From Talinum fruticosum (lineage: Eukaryota; Streptophyta; Magnoliopsida; Caryophyllales; Talinaceae), in the NCBI GenBank assembly GCA_021018815.1, contig JAITYX010000034.1, positions 3,348,001 to 3,412,000 on the forward strand: a stretch of 64,000 bases of DNA, in the 5' to 3' direction. Positions 23,513 to 35,062 of the stretch are shown in pieces. The stretch's first letter is position 1. The number at the start of each line of letters is the position of its first letter. The translations under genes and the position numbers were made by a program. The notes beneath the pieces were generated by a model that saw only the letters and a program-made list of their open reading frames with translations, had not been told where the DNA came from and did not search any database.

Positions 23513-24653
23513 CATATCCTTTGTACAAATAGATTTCCTAATTCCCTTGTTCACCTCTTCAGCAATCATTCTAGCCAAGCGTTCCACGCAAAGAACAAAA
23601 CTATAAGGTGACGAGAGGATCACCATGACGATTACCTCTAGAAAGAAAAAAAAATGGGGTCTATGGTTACCATTATGGAGGATTTGTAAACTATATAAGA
23701 GGTAATACAGCTCATAATAACTTGAATCAATTCCAGAGGAAAGTGGAACATCACAAGAGTTTCATGGATAAAGTCCCATTCTAATGTATTGTAGGCTTTA
23801 ACAAAATCTAATTTTAAAGAAAAATATTTATTTTTCTAACTCCTTCTATTCATATAATAAGCCATTTCCTTAACCACCATAATATTATCTACGATACTTC
23901 TACTAGGTACAAAACTAGATTGGGCTGGACTAACCAAACTAGAAAGGAGATCTTTAATTATGTTGATTGAAATTTTGGCGACAATCTTTCAAGAAACATT
24001 ACATAGGCTAATGGGTCTCAAATCCTAAACTGTTTCAACATTATCTTTTTAGGTATAACACACAAAAGTTTGGTTAATCTTGGCTATATTAGTAGGATTC
24101 ATAAAAGCCTCCTGTATAAGCTCGGATACACTATCCTTTATACATGCCAAAATTTTTTGTAGAAAAAAGAATGAACAGGGGCCTTGAAACCATTCATTTG
24201 GAAGACAACCCTACCAATTTCCTCATTATATTGATGGGTTGAAAATCAGTCATGGGAGGATCACCAAAATAATCATTTCTAAACCTATAAGCATCCTTAC
24301 TCATTTTGAACAAATTAGCAAAATGTTTGGATATCAACTTGCTAATCTCCAACTAATCACGCAACCATTTATCCTAGGAACTTTTGAGGGCAAGAACACA
24401 TCTTTTGTTGTTTCTAATTTTAGTCACCATATGAAAATACTTAGTATTGAGGTTTTAAAACAGAGTATGATTAATCCTAGCTCTTTGGGCCCAAATACTA
24501 TTTTCAATTTTAAGAGGATTTTATAGTGCTCAATAAGATCTCTTTCCAATCGGCAAAGGAATATAAAAAATTCTTGTCTAGAGCTATCTCGAACACCATT
24601 AATTCTAGCATGAGTTGTCTTTTTGTTGGCTTAAACATTTCCCAAAACCCAAG
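23513..24653 (-). pseudogene. L1-type LINE reverse transcriptase part (LINE 1, downstream half)
   Basis: Minus-strand coding remnant of a LINE that moves by target-primed reverse transcription. In reading order: a linker (KPTKRQLMLELMVFEIAL, about 24560-24640), a reverse transcriptase block PISLCN..YKIVAKISIN (about 23965-24035), AQSSFVPSRSIVDNIMVV (about 23880-23935), KLDFVKAYN (about 23800-23830), and GDPL..FVLC.ERLARMIAEEV (about 23545-23620). Stops and frameshifts are common. The upstream endonuclease half is found at 54885-55345, beyond a 30-kb nested insertion. Confidence 0.85.
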
Positions 24654-26073
24654 TGAAGACTCAGGTTTGAGTAACTAACCCCTTATTTTGAATTAAGGGC
24701 ATTCATCTCAATTTAGGATTACCCAAGGTGAATCCTAAAAGAAATTCACACAATCAAGTTATTTAGTATAACAATCATGACTTCTACATGATTGAACCAA
24801 GACTTAGATCTTAAAATAATAATTATAATAGTCTTAGACTCAATTTTACTACGAAAGTAGAAACCGAGTGAGTCATATAAACCGAGCATGACTAAGCTAC
24901 TCGGTTCTCAAAAACTCGACCCACTCAATATGACTCGGATATTAAATTTGTCAAATTATTTTCACATTTAATACATCACTTTGAATACTAAATTCTTCAT
25001 GAAATGAACTAACATTAATTATTGCAATTTTACTTAAGCCAAATCCATTATGTTGTAATTAATTAACTTGGCAAAATTGAAAAAGTCTAAATAACTCATA
25101 TACCCATTAAGGTTGAACTTATTATTTGTGAGTTTAGACATATTTGGAACATAAACATATTAAATATTAGACTTGAAAAATTCCATATTAATAAATTAAA
25201 GATAATTCGTCTTTAAATGCTTTATTTGGACAAATCCTAATCTAATTATGGACCAAAGTATACTTTGAGAACCATTCTTTGATTTGTTTTTACAGGTTTT
25301 CTAAAGTTAATTAATATTAAAGAAAAGCAAAAACAAACGCTTAAAAGCTGTTGAAGATCTATAGACGAAAAAGCTGGAAAACTCAAAACAACTCGGACCT
25401 CACTCACGAGGCTTGTTTGTTGCCATTTTGTATAATTTCTTATTTTTTAGTCTAACGAGTTCTTTTACCTGAATTTTTAGTCTCTTGGAGTTGGTAGAAC
25501 AACCTTTTCAAGTTAGGACCTAGGCTCAATTGATAATTCAAAGATGGTCCGAAACCGAGTCATCATACAATCAGTTGCAAGGACTAACCGATCTAATTCT
25601 TCCAAGCTAAGGACTCAACAACTTTCTTTCAAAGAAGATTATATAAAGAAGCCTTGATACAATATTCTCATAGCTAGATAATACATGAGTTTAACTAATT
25701 ATACTCTTATAATTTACATCTTATACTTTGTAATTTTTTTCTTTCCGAGTTGTAACACTTAGTGAGAAAAATCTTGTAATTACTTTCTATTGTTTAAACA
25801 CTTTTCTAGTCTTCCCTTGACCGAGTTGATAACATAACTTCAACTCGGTTGTCCCAAGTTGATAAGGGAACTTCAGCTTGGAAATACTAGGTCAGATAAG
25901 GAAATTTTTAAGCCTAAGAAAATTTATAATAGATTTGTTTAAGGGAACAAATCTAGATAGTCATATTCATCGTATTTGAGGATTCGGATAGTGGATTTTG
26001 ACTTGGCACTTGGAATAACACTATCCGAGGTTATCTACCCCCAAGAGGGTTTCCTTGTAAAACTACTTGTCTT
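24654..26073 (+). repeat. Family B Sirevirus-like LTR, first copy
   Basis: It begins TGAAGACTCAGG immediately after the LINE sequence. It is homologous to the second B LTR, now in pieces (26074-26119, 36483-36995, 53507-54884). Shared blocks include the TTAGACTC..CTAC..AAGTAG block, ATATTAGACTT, and GTGGATTTTGACTTGG (about 25990). Its 3' end is missing about 340 bp compared with copy 2, and it runs directly into the start of copy 2. Confidence 0.75.
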
Positions 26074-26119
26074 TGAAGACTTAGGTATGACTAGTCGACC
26101 TCTTATATGTTTTGAATTA
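26074..26119 (+). repeat. Family B LTR, second copy, piece 1
   Basis: TGAAGACTTAGGTATGAC..CTCTTATATGTTTTGAATTA matches the first 46 or so bases of the B LTR at 24654. The sequence resumes at 36483 after the inserted family A Sirevirus. Confidence 0.75.
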
Positions 26120-27471
26120 CGAAGAATCGGTATAAATCTCTATCTCTCTTAAGTTTTGCTTCTAAGTCATTCTACGTATTATAGAAACTCTTCTCTAAGT
26201 TTTCATTATGCTCGACCGACTCGGAAAGCACGTTATTGCATATCTTCGACATTGTCTGTTCTTGACTCACTCGGAACCATCGCATGCTAAAATAATTTCT
26301 CTAACACTTTCATTCTCGAGCACTCACTATGTATTTGACCAAATCAAGTTCATATACTCGATATTTTACTCTTTCTAACTTGGTCATGTTTAGGATTGAC
26401 TCAAGATGGAATTTGAGCATATTGAATATTAGACTCGGAATATCCATTCTTTTAGGTCAAGGATAATTAAGTACTTAATTAATTTAATTTAATTATTATC
26501 TATGCCTAATCTTAGACCAAAGTATTGTATACTTTGAGAACTAATATGGTTTGCTTTTGTAGGTTATTCAATCGAGGCTAATCTATTTTTGAATTTCAAA
26601 AGCAACCGCCTTCTAGTCGTTAAACACCAGCGGACAAGTTTTAGCTACTTCGGACAAGGCTCGGACACCTTGTTAGGGTTATTTGTTTCCAAAGCTGGAA
26701 AACTCCAACTCTAGGCCTAACAGTTATTTCCACCTCGGTTTTCAGTCACCACCAAGTGATAAGACCATCTTTTAGTGCCAAGAGACGTTGGATAACGTTC
26801 ACATCTTAACGGATCTCTTCGAGTGACTCAAAATAGCCGTTACAACTGCTAGTGAAGATTTCAGTCTAGAATCAAGACTCAATTGTCACTCGGCCTGGTT
26901 GGCTATAAATAGAAGCCACTTCACAAGACTTGAAGATTGGTAGAACTGTTCTTATTATTGAACTAATTACTGTTCTCATTCTTTACTCAATCTTCTACTT
27001 ACAACTCCAACTCTGTGTTTTATTATTCTCTAAGTTATAAAGAATGTCTTGTAATTTATTACGTACTTCTCTTACTTTCTTAGTAACTCCCTGGACTGGG
27101 CTATAAGGGTTAACTCAGCTCGGTTGTCCATGATTGTAAAGGTTACTCGGTCTGGAAGTACTAGATCGGATAAGGGAACTTCGAGTCTAGGAAAACATTG
27201 TAAGGAATTGTTTAAGGGAGCGATTCTGGTTGAGTAGGTCCTTTGTGTTTTGTGGATTCAAAATAGTGGATTTAATTTGGTGCTTGGATTAGCATTGTCC
27301 GTGGTTTTCTACCCCATGAGAGTTTCCACGTATATTTGTGTTATTGTTAATCCGAGTCCAATCTAGACTCGGAATCGCTTTTGGTTTGTGTTGGTACAAA
27401 AATTGTTTAAATTTCTTCATCACCCTATTCACCCCCCAAGGTGACTTAGGCTCTCTAAGAGCAAGCCTTCA
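26120..27471 (+). repeat. 5' LTR of the Sirevirus
   Basis: It starts CGAAGAATCGG, where the partner has TGAAGACTC, and ends CCTTCA. It matches the 3' LTR at 35063-36482 across its length, with many substitutions and small indels. Confidence 0.9.
26904..26911 (+). promoter_or_regulatory. TATA box of the 5' LTR
   Basis: TATAAATA in the context GGCTATAAATAGAAGCC, conserved in all full family A LTRs (4365, 15893, 35906, minus strand 56403). It marks the U3/R region where transcription of the element should start. Confidence 0.8.
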
Positions 27472-27473
27472 AT

Positions 27474-27485
27474 TGGTATCGAGCC
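27474..27485 (+). promoter_or_regulatory. Primer-binding site of the Sirevirus
   Basis: TGGTATCGAGCC, 2 bp after the 5' LTR, is the expected pairing site for initiator tRNA-Met, identical to the one at 16539. Confidence 0.8.
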
Positions 27486-27529
27486 TCGCCTTTCAAGAGG
27501 ATTTCACCATCCAAAGGTGTAAAGATCAT

Positions 27530-28780
27530 ATGGCTCGGAACAATGGAGTGTTCGATGTAGGAAGATCGTCCACCGGACCACCAAAGTTCAAAGGGTCAAA
27601 CTTTGCACATTGGAAGAAGATGATGGAGTGTTTCCTGATGGACAATGATAAAGATGTTTGGAACATCATCCAAGCAGTGCAACTATATTCCAATGAAGAC
27701 AGAGAATGTAACTCTTGTGCCTAAAGCCGAATTTGAGTTCACCACTCGAAGAGACCAAGAAATTTAGAAAGAACTTCAAACCTATGAACACACCGATTTG
27801 TGCTATTAGCACAAAAAGAATATAATAGGGTCCCGACTCGTGACACAGCCAAAGAGGTGTGGGACATTCTTGTCAACCTATGAAGGAACAAGCCAAGTAA
27901 AGTAGGCGAAGATAAGTTAATATCTTCATAAATACGAGCTGTTCAAGATGGAGCCGAAGAAAACATCACTCGGATGTATGTTCGGTTCAAACAAATTACT
28001 AAAAATCTCAAAATCTCTCGGGTAGAAAGATCTCTCATGAAGAAATGTTTAGAAAGATTCTGAGAAATCTACCAAAGAAGATATGGGGTCCCAAGGTGAC
28101 AGCAATTGAAGCTGCTCGGAACCTCTCTCAACTAAGACCAGGACGAGCTTAGTGGGAAGTTACTTACCCACGAGATTCATCTCGGAAGAAGAGGATGCCG
28201 AGGTCAGCACCAAAAGGAACATTGTGCTCGAAGACCTCGGAAAACAGACGTGAAAGTCTAAGCTCCTCGGAATCAAAAGAGGATCCTATGCCACTCATGC
28301 ACCCGGCTTCAAGAGAATGATCAAATACAAGAAGTGGGAAAAGAGGCCAAAGGATGAGTTCTACAAGAAAGATAAGGACAAAAAAGGTAAATATTCATCC
28401 CCTTCTAAGTTATCTTTATCTAAGAACTCTGGTTGCTTTGAATGTGGCAGCAAGGATCACATAGTCAAAGATTATCCTAAGAGAAAGAAGGATAGAAAGA
28501 AAACGACTATGATGGCCACTTGGAGTGATGACAACACATTTGAAAAGATGATTCTAACGACTCAAAGTGTCTTATGGCACTTACGGACTAAAAACCGAAT
28601 TTGAATTAGAGAATGAGAACTCAAATATTGAGGAGGTAATTGAATACTTTCTCAAATTCTCCAAAGTTGATTTAGCTAGATATATTTATACTTTGGAAGA
28701 AAATTCCAATTCGACTCTTCATAGTTTAAAGAAAATGTTGAGTCTCTTACTGCTGAGAGCAACATTTTGAAAAGTGAGTT
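27530..28780 (+). pseudogene. Sirevirus gag, broken
   Basis: The gag start is the ATG at 27530 (MARNNGVFDVG), 45 bp after the primer site, as in copy 2. KFKGSNFAHWKKMMECFL (about 27580-27635) opens the UBN2-type capsid region. The zinc knuckle at 28434-28478 reads CFECGSKDH..KDY, so the fourth metal ligand, normally Cys, is Tyr here, while copy 2 keeps Cys. The basic tail KDKKGKYSSPSK precedes it. The frame shifts at least three times between 27724 and 28317. Gag would form the virus-like particle in the cytoplasm. Confidence 0.88.
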
Positions 28781-29700
28781 AGAAAACCCGAGACAAAATC
28801 GACGGTACTTAAGACCAAGTACTCAAGAAAATGAGACCGAGTCCGAGTCACTCGAAACGAGAGAATGAGCAACCGAAAAGAAGCTCAATGAGTCTAAAGA
28901 GCTTGGTTTAAAACTCACTCGAGGTCAAAAAACCTTGATTTTTTACTTGGCTCTCAGTGTGTCTCATTCAGGAAAGAAGGACTTTGTTACAATGCTGAAA
29001 AGGAATCTAATTCCTATTCAAATATCTTCAAGATTGATTCCAGAACTCTAAAGTTCGGGAAGGCTGAGCATGGTCCTATTTATAAGAATGAAAAGAGGAC
29101 TGAGCCCGGATCGGCTTACGAGGAAAAAGCCTTCTCTACCTGTTTATAAAAGAAAAGATTTTTGAAAGAAGGAGACACATAATCGGCTTTCTAGAAGGAA
29201 GACTCGGAATCGGACCAAACTCAAAGTTATTCAAATCTGGGTTCTCAAGAGTGCTCTTCCTCAAAGAAAGACCACAAGTAAAGACAGCTTATTGTAAGAG
29301 GAAGTGAGAAGGGTTAGTTTGTCTCTATTTTATAGGTAACTCGGAAGAAGAAAGGTTATTGGTACCTAAACGAGTGGTTGCTCACGCCACATGTCAAGAG
29401 ATTCAAGACTCTTTTCGAGCTGGAAAATCTGAAAGGAGGAAAGTCACATTTTGAGACAATAGCAAAGGCAAGATAGTAGGGATCGGAAAAATTGGTAAGG
29501 AAAACAACTCAGTTAATCTAGTCTATCTTGTCAAAAGGTTGAAATACAATCTCCTCGGCGTTTCTCGGCTATGTGACAAAGGCCAAGAGGTAACGTTCAC
29601 TTAGACCAACTGCTACATTTCGATACAGTCACCAAGGAGACTAAGCTCGCAGGTAACACTTATACTATTCCTCTCTCATATTCAAGTTAGAATTTATCTT
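28781..29700 (+). pseudogene. Sirevirus spacer and aspartic protease region, broken
   Basis: Coiled-coil-like charged sequence follows gag, with many ESE/KKL-type codons around 28800-28950. The protease part is at about 29360-29640, with GKIVGIGKIGKENNS (about 29465-29510) and the CYISI block (about 29612). The active-site DSG/DTG is not readable in the expected place (WYLNEWLLTPH in one frame around 29370), so the catalytic aspartate seems lost. The enzyme would cut the polyprotein. Confidence 0.7.
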
Positions 29701-30560
29701 GTATGAAAGCATCTTTGAATGATCATTCATGGACGTAGCATCGTAGACTAGGTCATATTAGCATGCATACCATCAGGAAACTTGCTTCTCATGGATTGGT
29801 TAGAGGATTACCTAATTGTACATTTAAGAAAGATAAAATCTGTGAAGCAAGCACAAAAGGTAAGCAGGTTAGATCATCTTTCAAACCACTCAAAACTATG
29901 TCTACATCCAAAAGTGCTTGAGTTGTTTCATATGGATTTATATGGTGAAATTCTTGTGAAAAGCGTTGGAGGTAAATCTTATGTACTTGTCATTGTTGAC
30001 GATTTCTTATGATTTACATTAGTATGTTTTCTCAAGAACAAGAATGAAGCCTTCAAAGAGTTCACTAAGATCTACAGGAAAATTCAAGTAGAGTCTCGGA
30101 CTCGGATCGGGAGGATTCGAATTGACCATGGAAGAGAGTTCGACTACTCAAAATTTGTAGAATTCTCGTGACAAGAATGACATCTCTCACAACTTCTCTA
30201 CACCAAGAACTCCTCAATAAAATGGAGTAGTAGAGAGAAAGAACAGAACTCTTAAAGAAATAGGAAGGACTATGGTGATTGAAAATGATCTACCTTACTA
30301 TTTCTAGGTTGAGGCAATCAACACAGACAAATTACACTGCACAACGGATGCCTCATTAGACCCATCTCGAAGAAAACCCCTTACGAGCTATACAAGGGAA
30401 AGAAACCCAACATTTCCTACTTAAGACCATTTGGATGTAAATTCTATGTTCACAATAATGGTAAGGAGCATCCGACTAAGTTTGATTCTAGGTTAAAAGA
30501 AGGTATATTTCTAGGTTAATCATCTCATAACAAAGATTATAGTGTTTTCAACAAGAGACC
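29701..30560 (+). pseudogene. Sirevirus integrase, broken
   Basis: Integrase inserts the DNA copy into the chromosome. The zinc-binding start is visible at 29731-29850 as HRRLGHISMHTI then PNCTFKKDKIC, with a TAG just before it. The catalytic core begins with ELFHMDLYGE (about 29923-29950), whose Asp is the first of the D,D,E triad, and VLVIVDDFL (about 29983-30010). IRIDHGREFD (about 30115-30145) carries the second Asp. A stop follows FL at 30010 and there are frameshifts around 30170. Linker sequence MDASIHVAFDEIDLS lies at 30568. Confidence 0.85.
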
Positions 30561-30567
30561 TAACAAA

Positions 30568-32520
30568 GTGGATGCAAGTATCCATGTTGCCTTTGATGAG
30601 ATTGATCTTAGCAGGCTAAGTGAGTCCACATACTCATATCTCAGGCTTAACAGAGATGAAGACGACTTTGCTGAAGTCGAGCTCAAAAAGAGTCAAAACA
30701 GAATTACCGACGCAACTCGGAATGTTATGACTCGGATTAAACAAGTTCAAGAGCCAGCACTGAGAATGATGAAGAACAAGTCAATGTAGAGACTCAGCAA
30801 TATCAACCAACTGATGATCAGGCTGCTCAACCAACAAACTTGGTAAATCAAACGACAGGTAAAGCCTTCAACTATGCATCCAAGTCACCCACCTTAAAAT
30901 ATACTATCTCGATATCAACAATGGGGTAAGAACTTGATCTTCTTTGCGTAATCTATGTGCGGTTTCGCATTCATATGATTATCCGAAGCCAAAAATGCAC
31001 TAGAGGACCTGAATGAACCTAAATGAGTAGAGACCATGCAAGAAGAGCTTAATCAATTTTAAAGAAACCAAGTCTAGACTCGACCAAACGACGTTCTAAC
31101 CACCTAGTTAGAGGAACCAAATAGATTTTCAAGAACAAACTGGATGAGGAAGGGTTGGTAGTTAGAAATAAGGCTAGATTTGTGGCTCATGGTTACAATC
31201 AAGAGGAAGGAATTGATTGTGGGGAAACCTTTGCACCTATTGCTAGGATTGAGGCGATCAAAATCTTGTTAGCATTTGCATCTAGCATGAATATCAAGTT
31301 GTATCAAATGGATGTCAAATGTACTTTTTGAATGGTTTCATTCAAAAAGATGTTTATGTTGAGCAACTCGCTAGATTTGAAAACTCAGAATTTCCAAATC
31401 ATGTTTTTAAGTTTTAAAAGGCTTTATATGGTCTTAAACAAGCTACTAAAGCTTGGTATGAAAGAATGAGTTGTTTCTTGGCTGAAAATGATTCCAAAAG
31501 ACGACAGATTGACAATACTCTTATCATAAAACCAAGGGGAAAGATTTTCTTATCAGTCAAATTTATGTTGATGACATTCTCTTTGGAGCTACTAATGAAA
31601 GTCTATGTCAAGAGTTTTCTAAGTAGATGAGACAGGAGTTCCAAATGAGCATGACGGGAGAACTCCACTTCTTTCTTGGTCTACAAATCAAACAAGATAA
31701 GGATGACATCTATGTCCATCAATCTAAATATACCAAGGAGTTGTTAAAGAAGTACAAGCTACAAGATGTGAAGCATGCAGCGACACCTATGAATAGCAGT
31801 TTGAAACTGGACTTAGACGAGAAAGGTAAAGTCGTAGATCGAAACTCTACATAGGTATGATTGGATATCTACTTTATCTCACATCTAATAGGCCAGATAT
31901 CATGTTTAGTGTTTTTCTTTGTATAAGATTTTAGGCTACTCCAAAAGAATCACATCTCATTACGGTGAAGAGAATTTTCAAATATCTTGTAGGGACTCGG
32001 AATCTTGGTCTATGGTTTTCAAAAACTCGTAACCGACTCGACTGGATACTCGGATGCCGATTATGATGGATACAAAGTTGATAGAAAGACCACATCGGGA
32101 GCATGTTAATTTCGAGTTAATCTCTCATCTCCTAGCATTCAAAGAAACAAAACGCAGTTGCTCTATCAACTGCTAAAGTCGAGTACATTGCAGCTGGAGC
32201 TTGTTGTGCTTAGATTTTGTGGATCCAAGCAACATTTGAAGGATCTCGGGCTATCATTCACATCTATCCCAATCAAGTGTGATAATCATAGTATAATTAG
32301 CATCACTAAGAATCTAGTTCAAGCACTCAAAGACAAAGCATATTAAGGTCGGGTATCATTTTCGAGAGACCATTCTGAGAAAGGTGATATTGAACTTGAA
32401 TTCATTCCTACGAAATTTCAATTAGCCGATATTTTCACTAAGCCACTTACCGAGGATCAGTTTTGTTTTATTAGGAATGAGATTGGTATGATCAATGCAT
32501 GCTTATGGGATTTATTAAGT
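30568..32520 (+). pseudogene. Sirevirus reverse transcriptase and RNase H, broken
   Basis: The catalytic YVDD box is intact at 31564-31575 (IYVDDILFG), followed after a stop by MTGELHFFLGLQIKQ (about 31645-31690) and YVHQSKYTKELLKKY (about 31715-31755). KARFVAHGYNQEEGIDC is readable at about 31170-31220 with small changes. RNase H covers about 31860-32460 and ends IELEFIPTKFQLADIFTKPL (about 32388-32448). Stops interrupt it at 31625, 31855 and elsewhere. It would copy the genomic RNA into DNA in the particle. Confidence 0.88.
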
Positions 32521-32895
32521 GAATTATCCTTGCATAATTATATGTTATGTGTTTTAATAACAAATAGATTAGTTGATTCAAAGTGCGACCGATCTGTAAG
32601 TTATTAGTTTTCGAGTATTCTTAGTCACTCGGAAAAATACTCGAGTCGACTCGATATATGAGCAAAATGGACACCGAACTTCGAGATCATCTTTAGATAA
32701 ATGAAGAATTGCGAAATCTTTTTGAAAACTCTTTCTTCTCTCTTTCTCTCTCTGCCACTTGTTTCAATCAAAGAAAACTAGTTGTTAGAAGAAAGCTACT
32801 GGAATACTAGCCATTGGATTGGAGAACGTCACACCTGTTTAAGACAACTATTTGGTATTCTGGTCGAACGAAAGTTGAAGGTCATTTCTTTTCGC

Positions 32896-32903
32896 TATAA
32901 ATA
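32896..32903 (+). promoter_or_regulatory. Putative internal TATA box ahead of the envelope-like ORF
   Basis: TATAAATA in CGCTATAAATAGCACC lies 151 bp upstream of the ATG at 33054. It is followed by a C/T-rich leader (32930-33050, many CTCT runs) of the kind seen in plant 5' leaders. It lies outside the LTR, between the end of pol and the envelope-like ORF, so it may drive a separate transcript. Confidence 0.5.
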
Positions 32904-33053
32904 GCACCTCTTTACCTTCTTTTCTTTATTTTGCTGATTGCTTACTTGCTTTCTACTCTCAACATCTCTGCCCACTCATATTCTCTCTCTCAATTTGAAG
33001 CTTTCTCTACTCTCTCTCTCTTTTCTTATTCTCTCTGTTTCTCATCATTCATC

Positions 33054-34575
33054 ATGCCTAAACGGGAACCGGTCAAGAGTTGGGTCGGCTACCAAAAAGC
33101 CCTCGCACCAAAAACGCCTAAGAAGGGACCTCCAACCACTTCTTTCTCGTGATTGCCCCATATCAAAAAGACTGGAGTTTACAATTATTTATGCTTAAGT
33201 GAATTCATTTATCCGTAACTCGTTGCCGAGTTCTATTTAAACATTTCCCACTCGAGGTAGTCATCACCTCAAGGGTTCAAGAGAAATTGTTTCGTATCAA
33301 CGTTTCTCTCCTGCGCGTACTCTTTAAAGTCTCTTCTCTTTTCTCAATTCCATCCGTATACCTTTCAACGGAAGTTGCGGACAACTTTTGTGAATGGTAT
33401 GCCAAGGAAGTTCATGAGTCACGAAAGAATTTATCGGTGACTCGAAGAAGACCGAGGCAAGATTGCTTTGTTTCATCTTGATGAGGACCTTCTTCATTTA
33501 TCATTCCAGACAAGGAGAATCCGAACTCCAAGATTCTCAAAGTTTTGTTCGATATCTTTGAGGGCTACAACGTAGACCTTTTCCCCTCAATCATTGAGCG
33601 GATGGCTACTGTACCGACTCACTCCAAGAAGTCCGCTCAATTTTCCTTCGAGCCGTTTTGATCGTTATTTTCAAAAAGTTCAAAGTCCCCTTCCCCGAGA
33701 TCCAAATGTTGTCTCCGAGGTTGCCATTGTCATTGGCGAAAAGAGCTTTTGTGGGTACGGGTACTAGGAAGTCAAGCCCGGTGTCCGGGTTCATGGGTCC
33801 GAGTTGTCACCTCCGTCTCCTCCACCCTCTCGATTCATACTACACCAGCCTCTTCCACCTCTTTCTGCTGGTCCTTCTACTTCTCTACCATCTCCTCTTC
33901 CCTCTATTGTTGTGGTTACCGAATCGGTAAATAAAATTGCTTCTATGTCCGAAGAATTTCGGACCACTCTTTGCTCTCTCAAGTATGTCCTTCCAAACCT
34001 AATCATTAACCGGAAGACCGCACAGTCTCAAATCCAATAGAACTAGGATCCGATGATCGAGCTCAAGGACATCATCAAGCAAGAGTGCAAATAGCTCCAA
34101 TTCCTCTAAGAACGAAGATCGAAAGCCGCTAAGGACTCGGATACTATTAATACTTCGAGGAGTCCTCTATCCCGACTAAGTCTACCTCGACTAAGGTAGA
34201 AGAGGCAGCTGAGGAAGAAGCTCGAGCTAAGGAAGGAGAAGCTAAGAAGAAGGAAAACGAGGACAAAGAAAAAGAAAAGGCTGCTTAACGTGAGGGCCAA
34301 GGTGCAAAAGAACCAGAACTAGAGCTAATATCCTCGGATCATGCTCCGAGTGGGTCGAAGAGGCTGGCGAAGTTGGTCGCCCCAAAGAAGTTAACCCGAA
34401 GCACAGCCCCTTGGTGTCTTCGAGGAAGATGAGCCTAAGGATGATGTGCCCTTGGTTCATAGAACTAGGACATAGCAAATTCCGGACATTCTAGTGCTGC
34501 AGCAGCCTTGTTCATCCACCTCTACACAAGCCAACGAGCACGAGCGCACTCGCTTGTCCCTCCTCCTCTAAACAT
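33054..34575 (+). pseudogene. Sirevirus envelope-like ORF, broken
   Basis: The ATG at 33054 opens MPKREPVKSWVGYQKALAPK, a basic start without an obvious signal peptide, reading open to 33152. Later frames give VCDNFCEWYA-like text (about 33380) and a strongly charged Glu/Lys/Ala stretch (EEAAEEEARAKEGEAKKK, about 34200-34255) likely to form a coiled coil. Its position after pol is where SIRE1-type elements carry an envelope-like ORF. I see no clear membrane segment, so an envelope role is only a family label. At least five frame changes or stops. Confidence 0.6.
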
Positions 34576-35048
34576 TAAGCCCCATCTTCTTAGTTCATTT
34601 CTTTTCTTTGTTTCTGTTTCTATTTTATTTTCTCCAACATCGGTTGTACTTATCTACTATTTTTTCCCTCTTTTGATGAAATTCTAGGGGAGAAAATATA
34701 GAAAAGTTGATGTTTAGTTTAGGGGAGTTCCTCCCTTTTCCGAGAAATGAATGACTATTACTTTTCCGAGAGTACTTGTTTTTCCGAGTTATATTTTTTT
34801 TACCCCGATGCTCTGTTATTAGCTCACTCAGGATATAATCTGTTTAATTTTTTTCTTTCTTTTCTCCGATTTATTATCCGCACAATTCTTCCGAGTTATG
34901 ATATGATCTTAACTACAACTTTATAAGTATCTCCAGTCACTCTCTGCTCTCATACTTAACGTAACATTATTTCCTATTCTAATCATTGACAAAAAACTCA
35001 TGTTTTGAACTAGTAAGTTTCTATCTTAAGTATGGAATGCCTTTCATC
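34576..35048 (+). mobile_element. Sirevirus 3' untranslated tail
   Basis: This non-coding stretch carries ATATAGAAAAGTTGATGTTTAG with CTAGGGGAG (about 34695-34730), shared with the tails at 3096 and 10950, then A/T-rich sequence with scattered CCGAG words. Confidence 0.75.
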
Positions 35049-35062
35049 AAAAAGGAGGTGAT
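35049..35062 (+). promoter_or_regulatory. Polypurine tract of the Sirevirus
   Basis: AAAAAGGAGGTGAT directly before the 3' LTR, the primer for plus-strand synthesis. The tract at 3486-3498 has the purer form AAAAAGAGGGAGA, so this copy has decayed. Confidence 0.75.
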
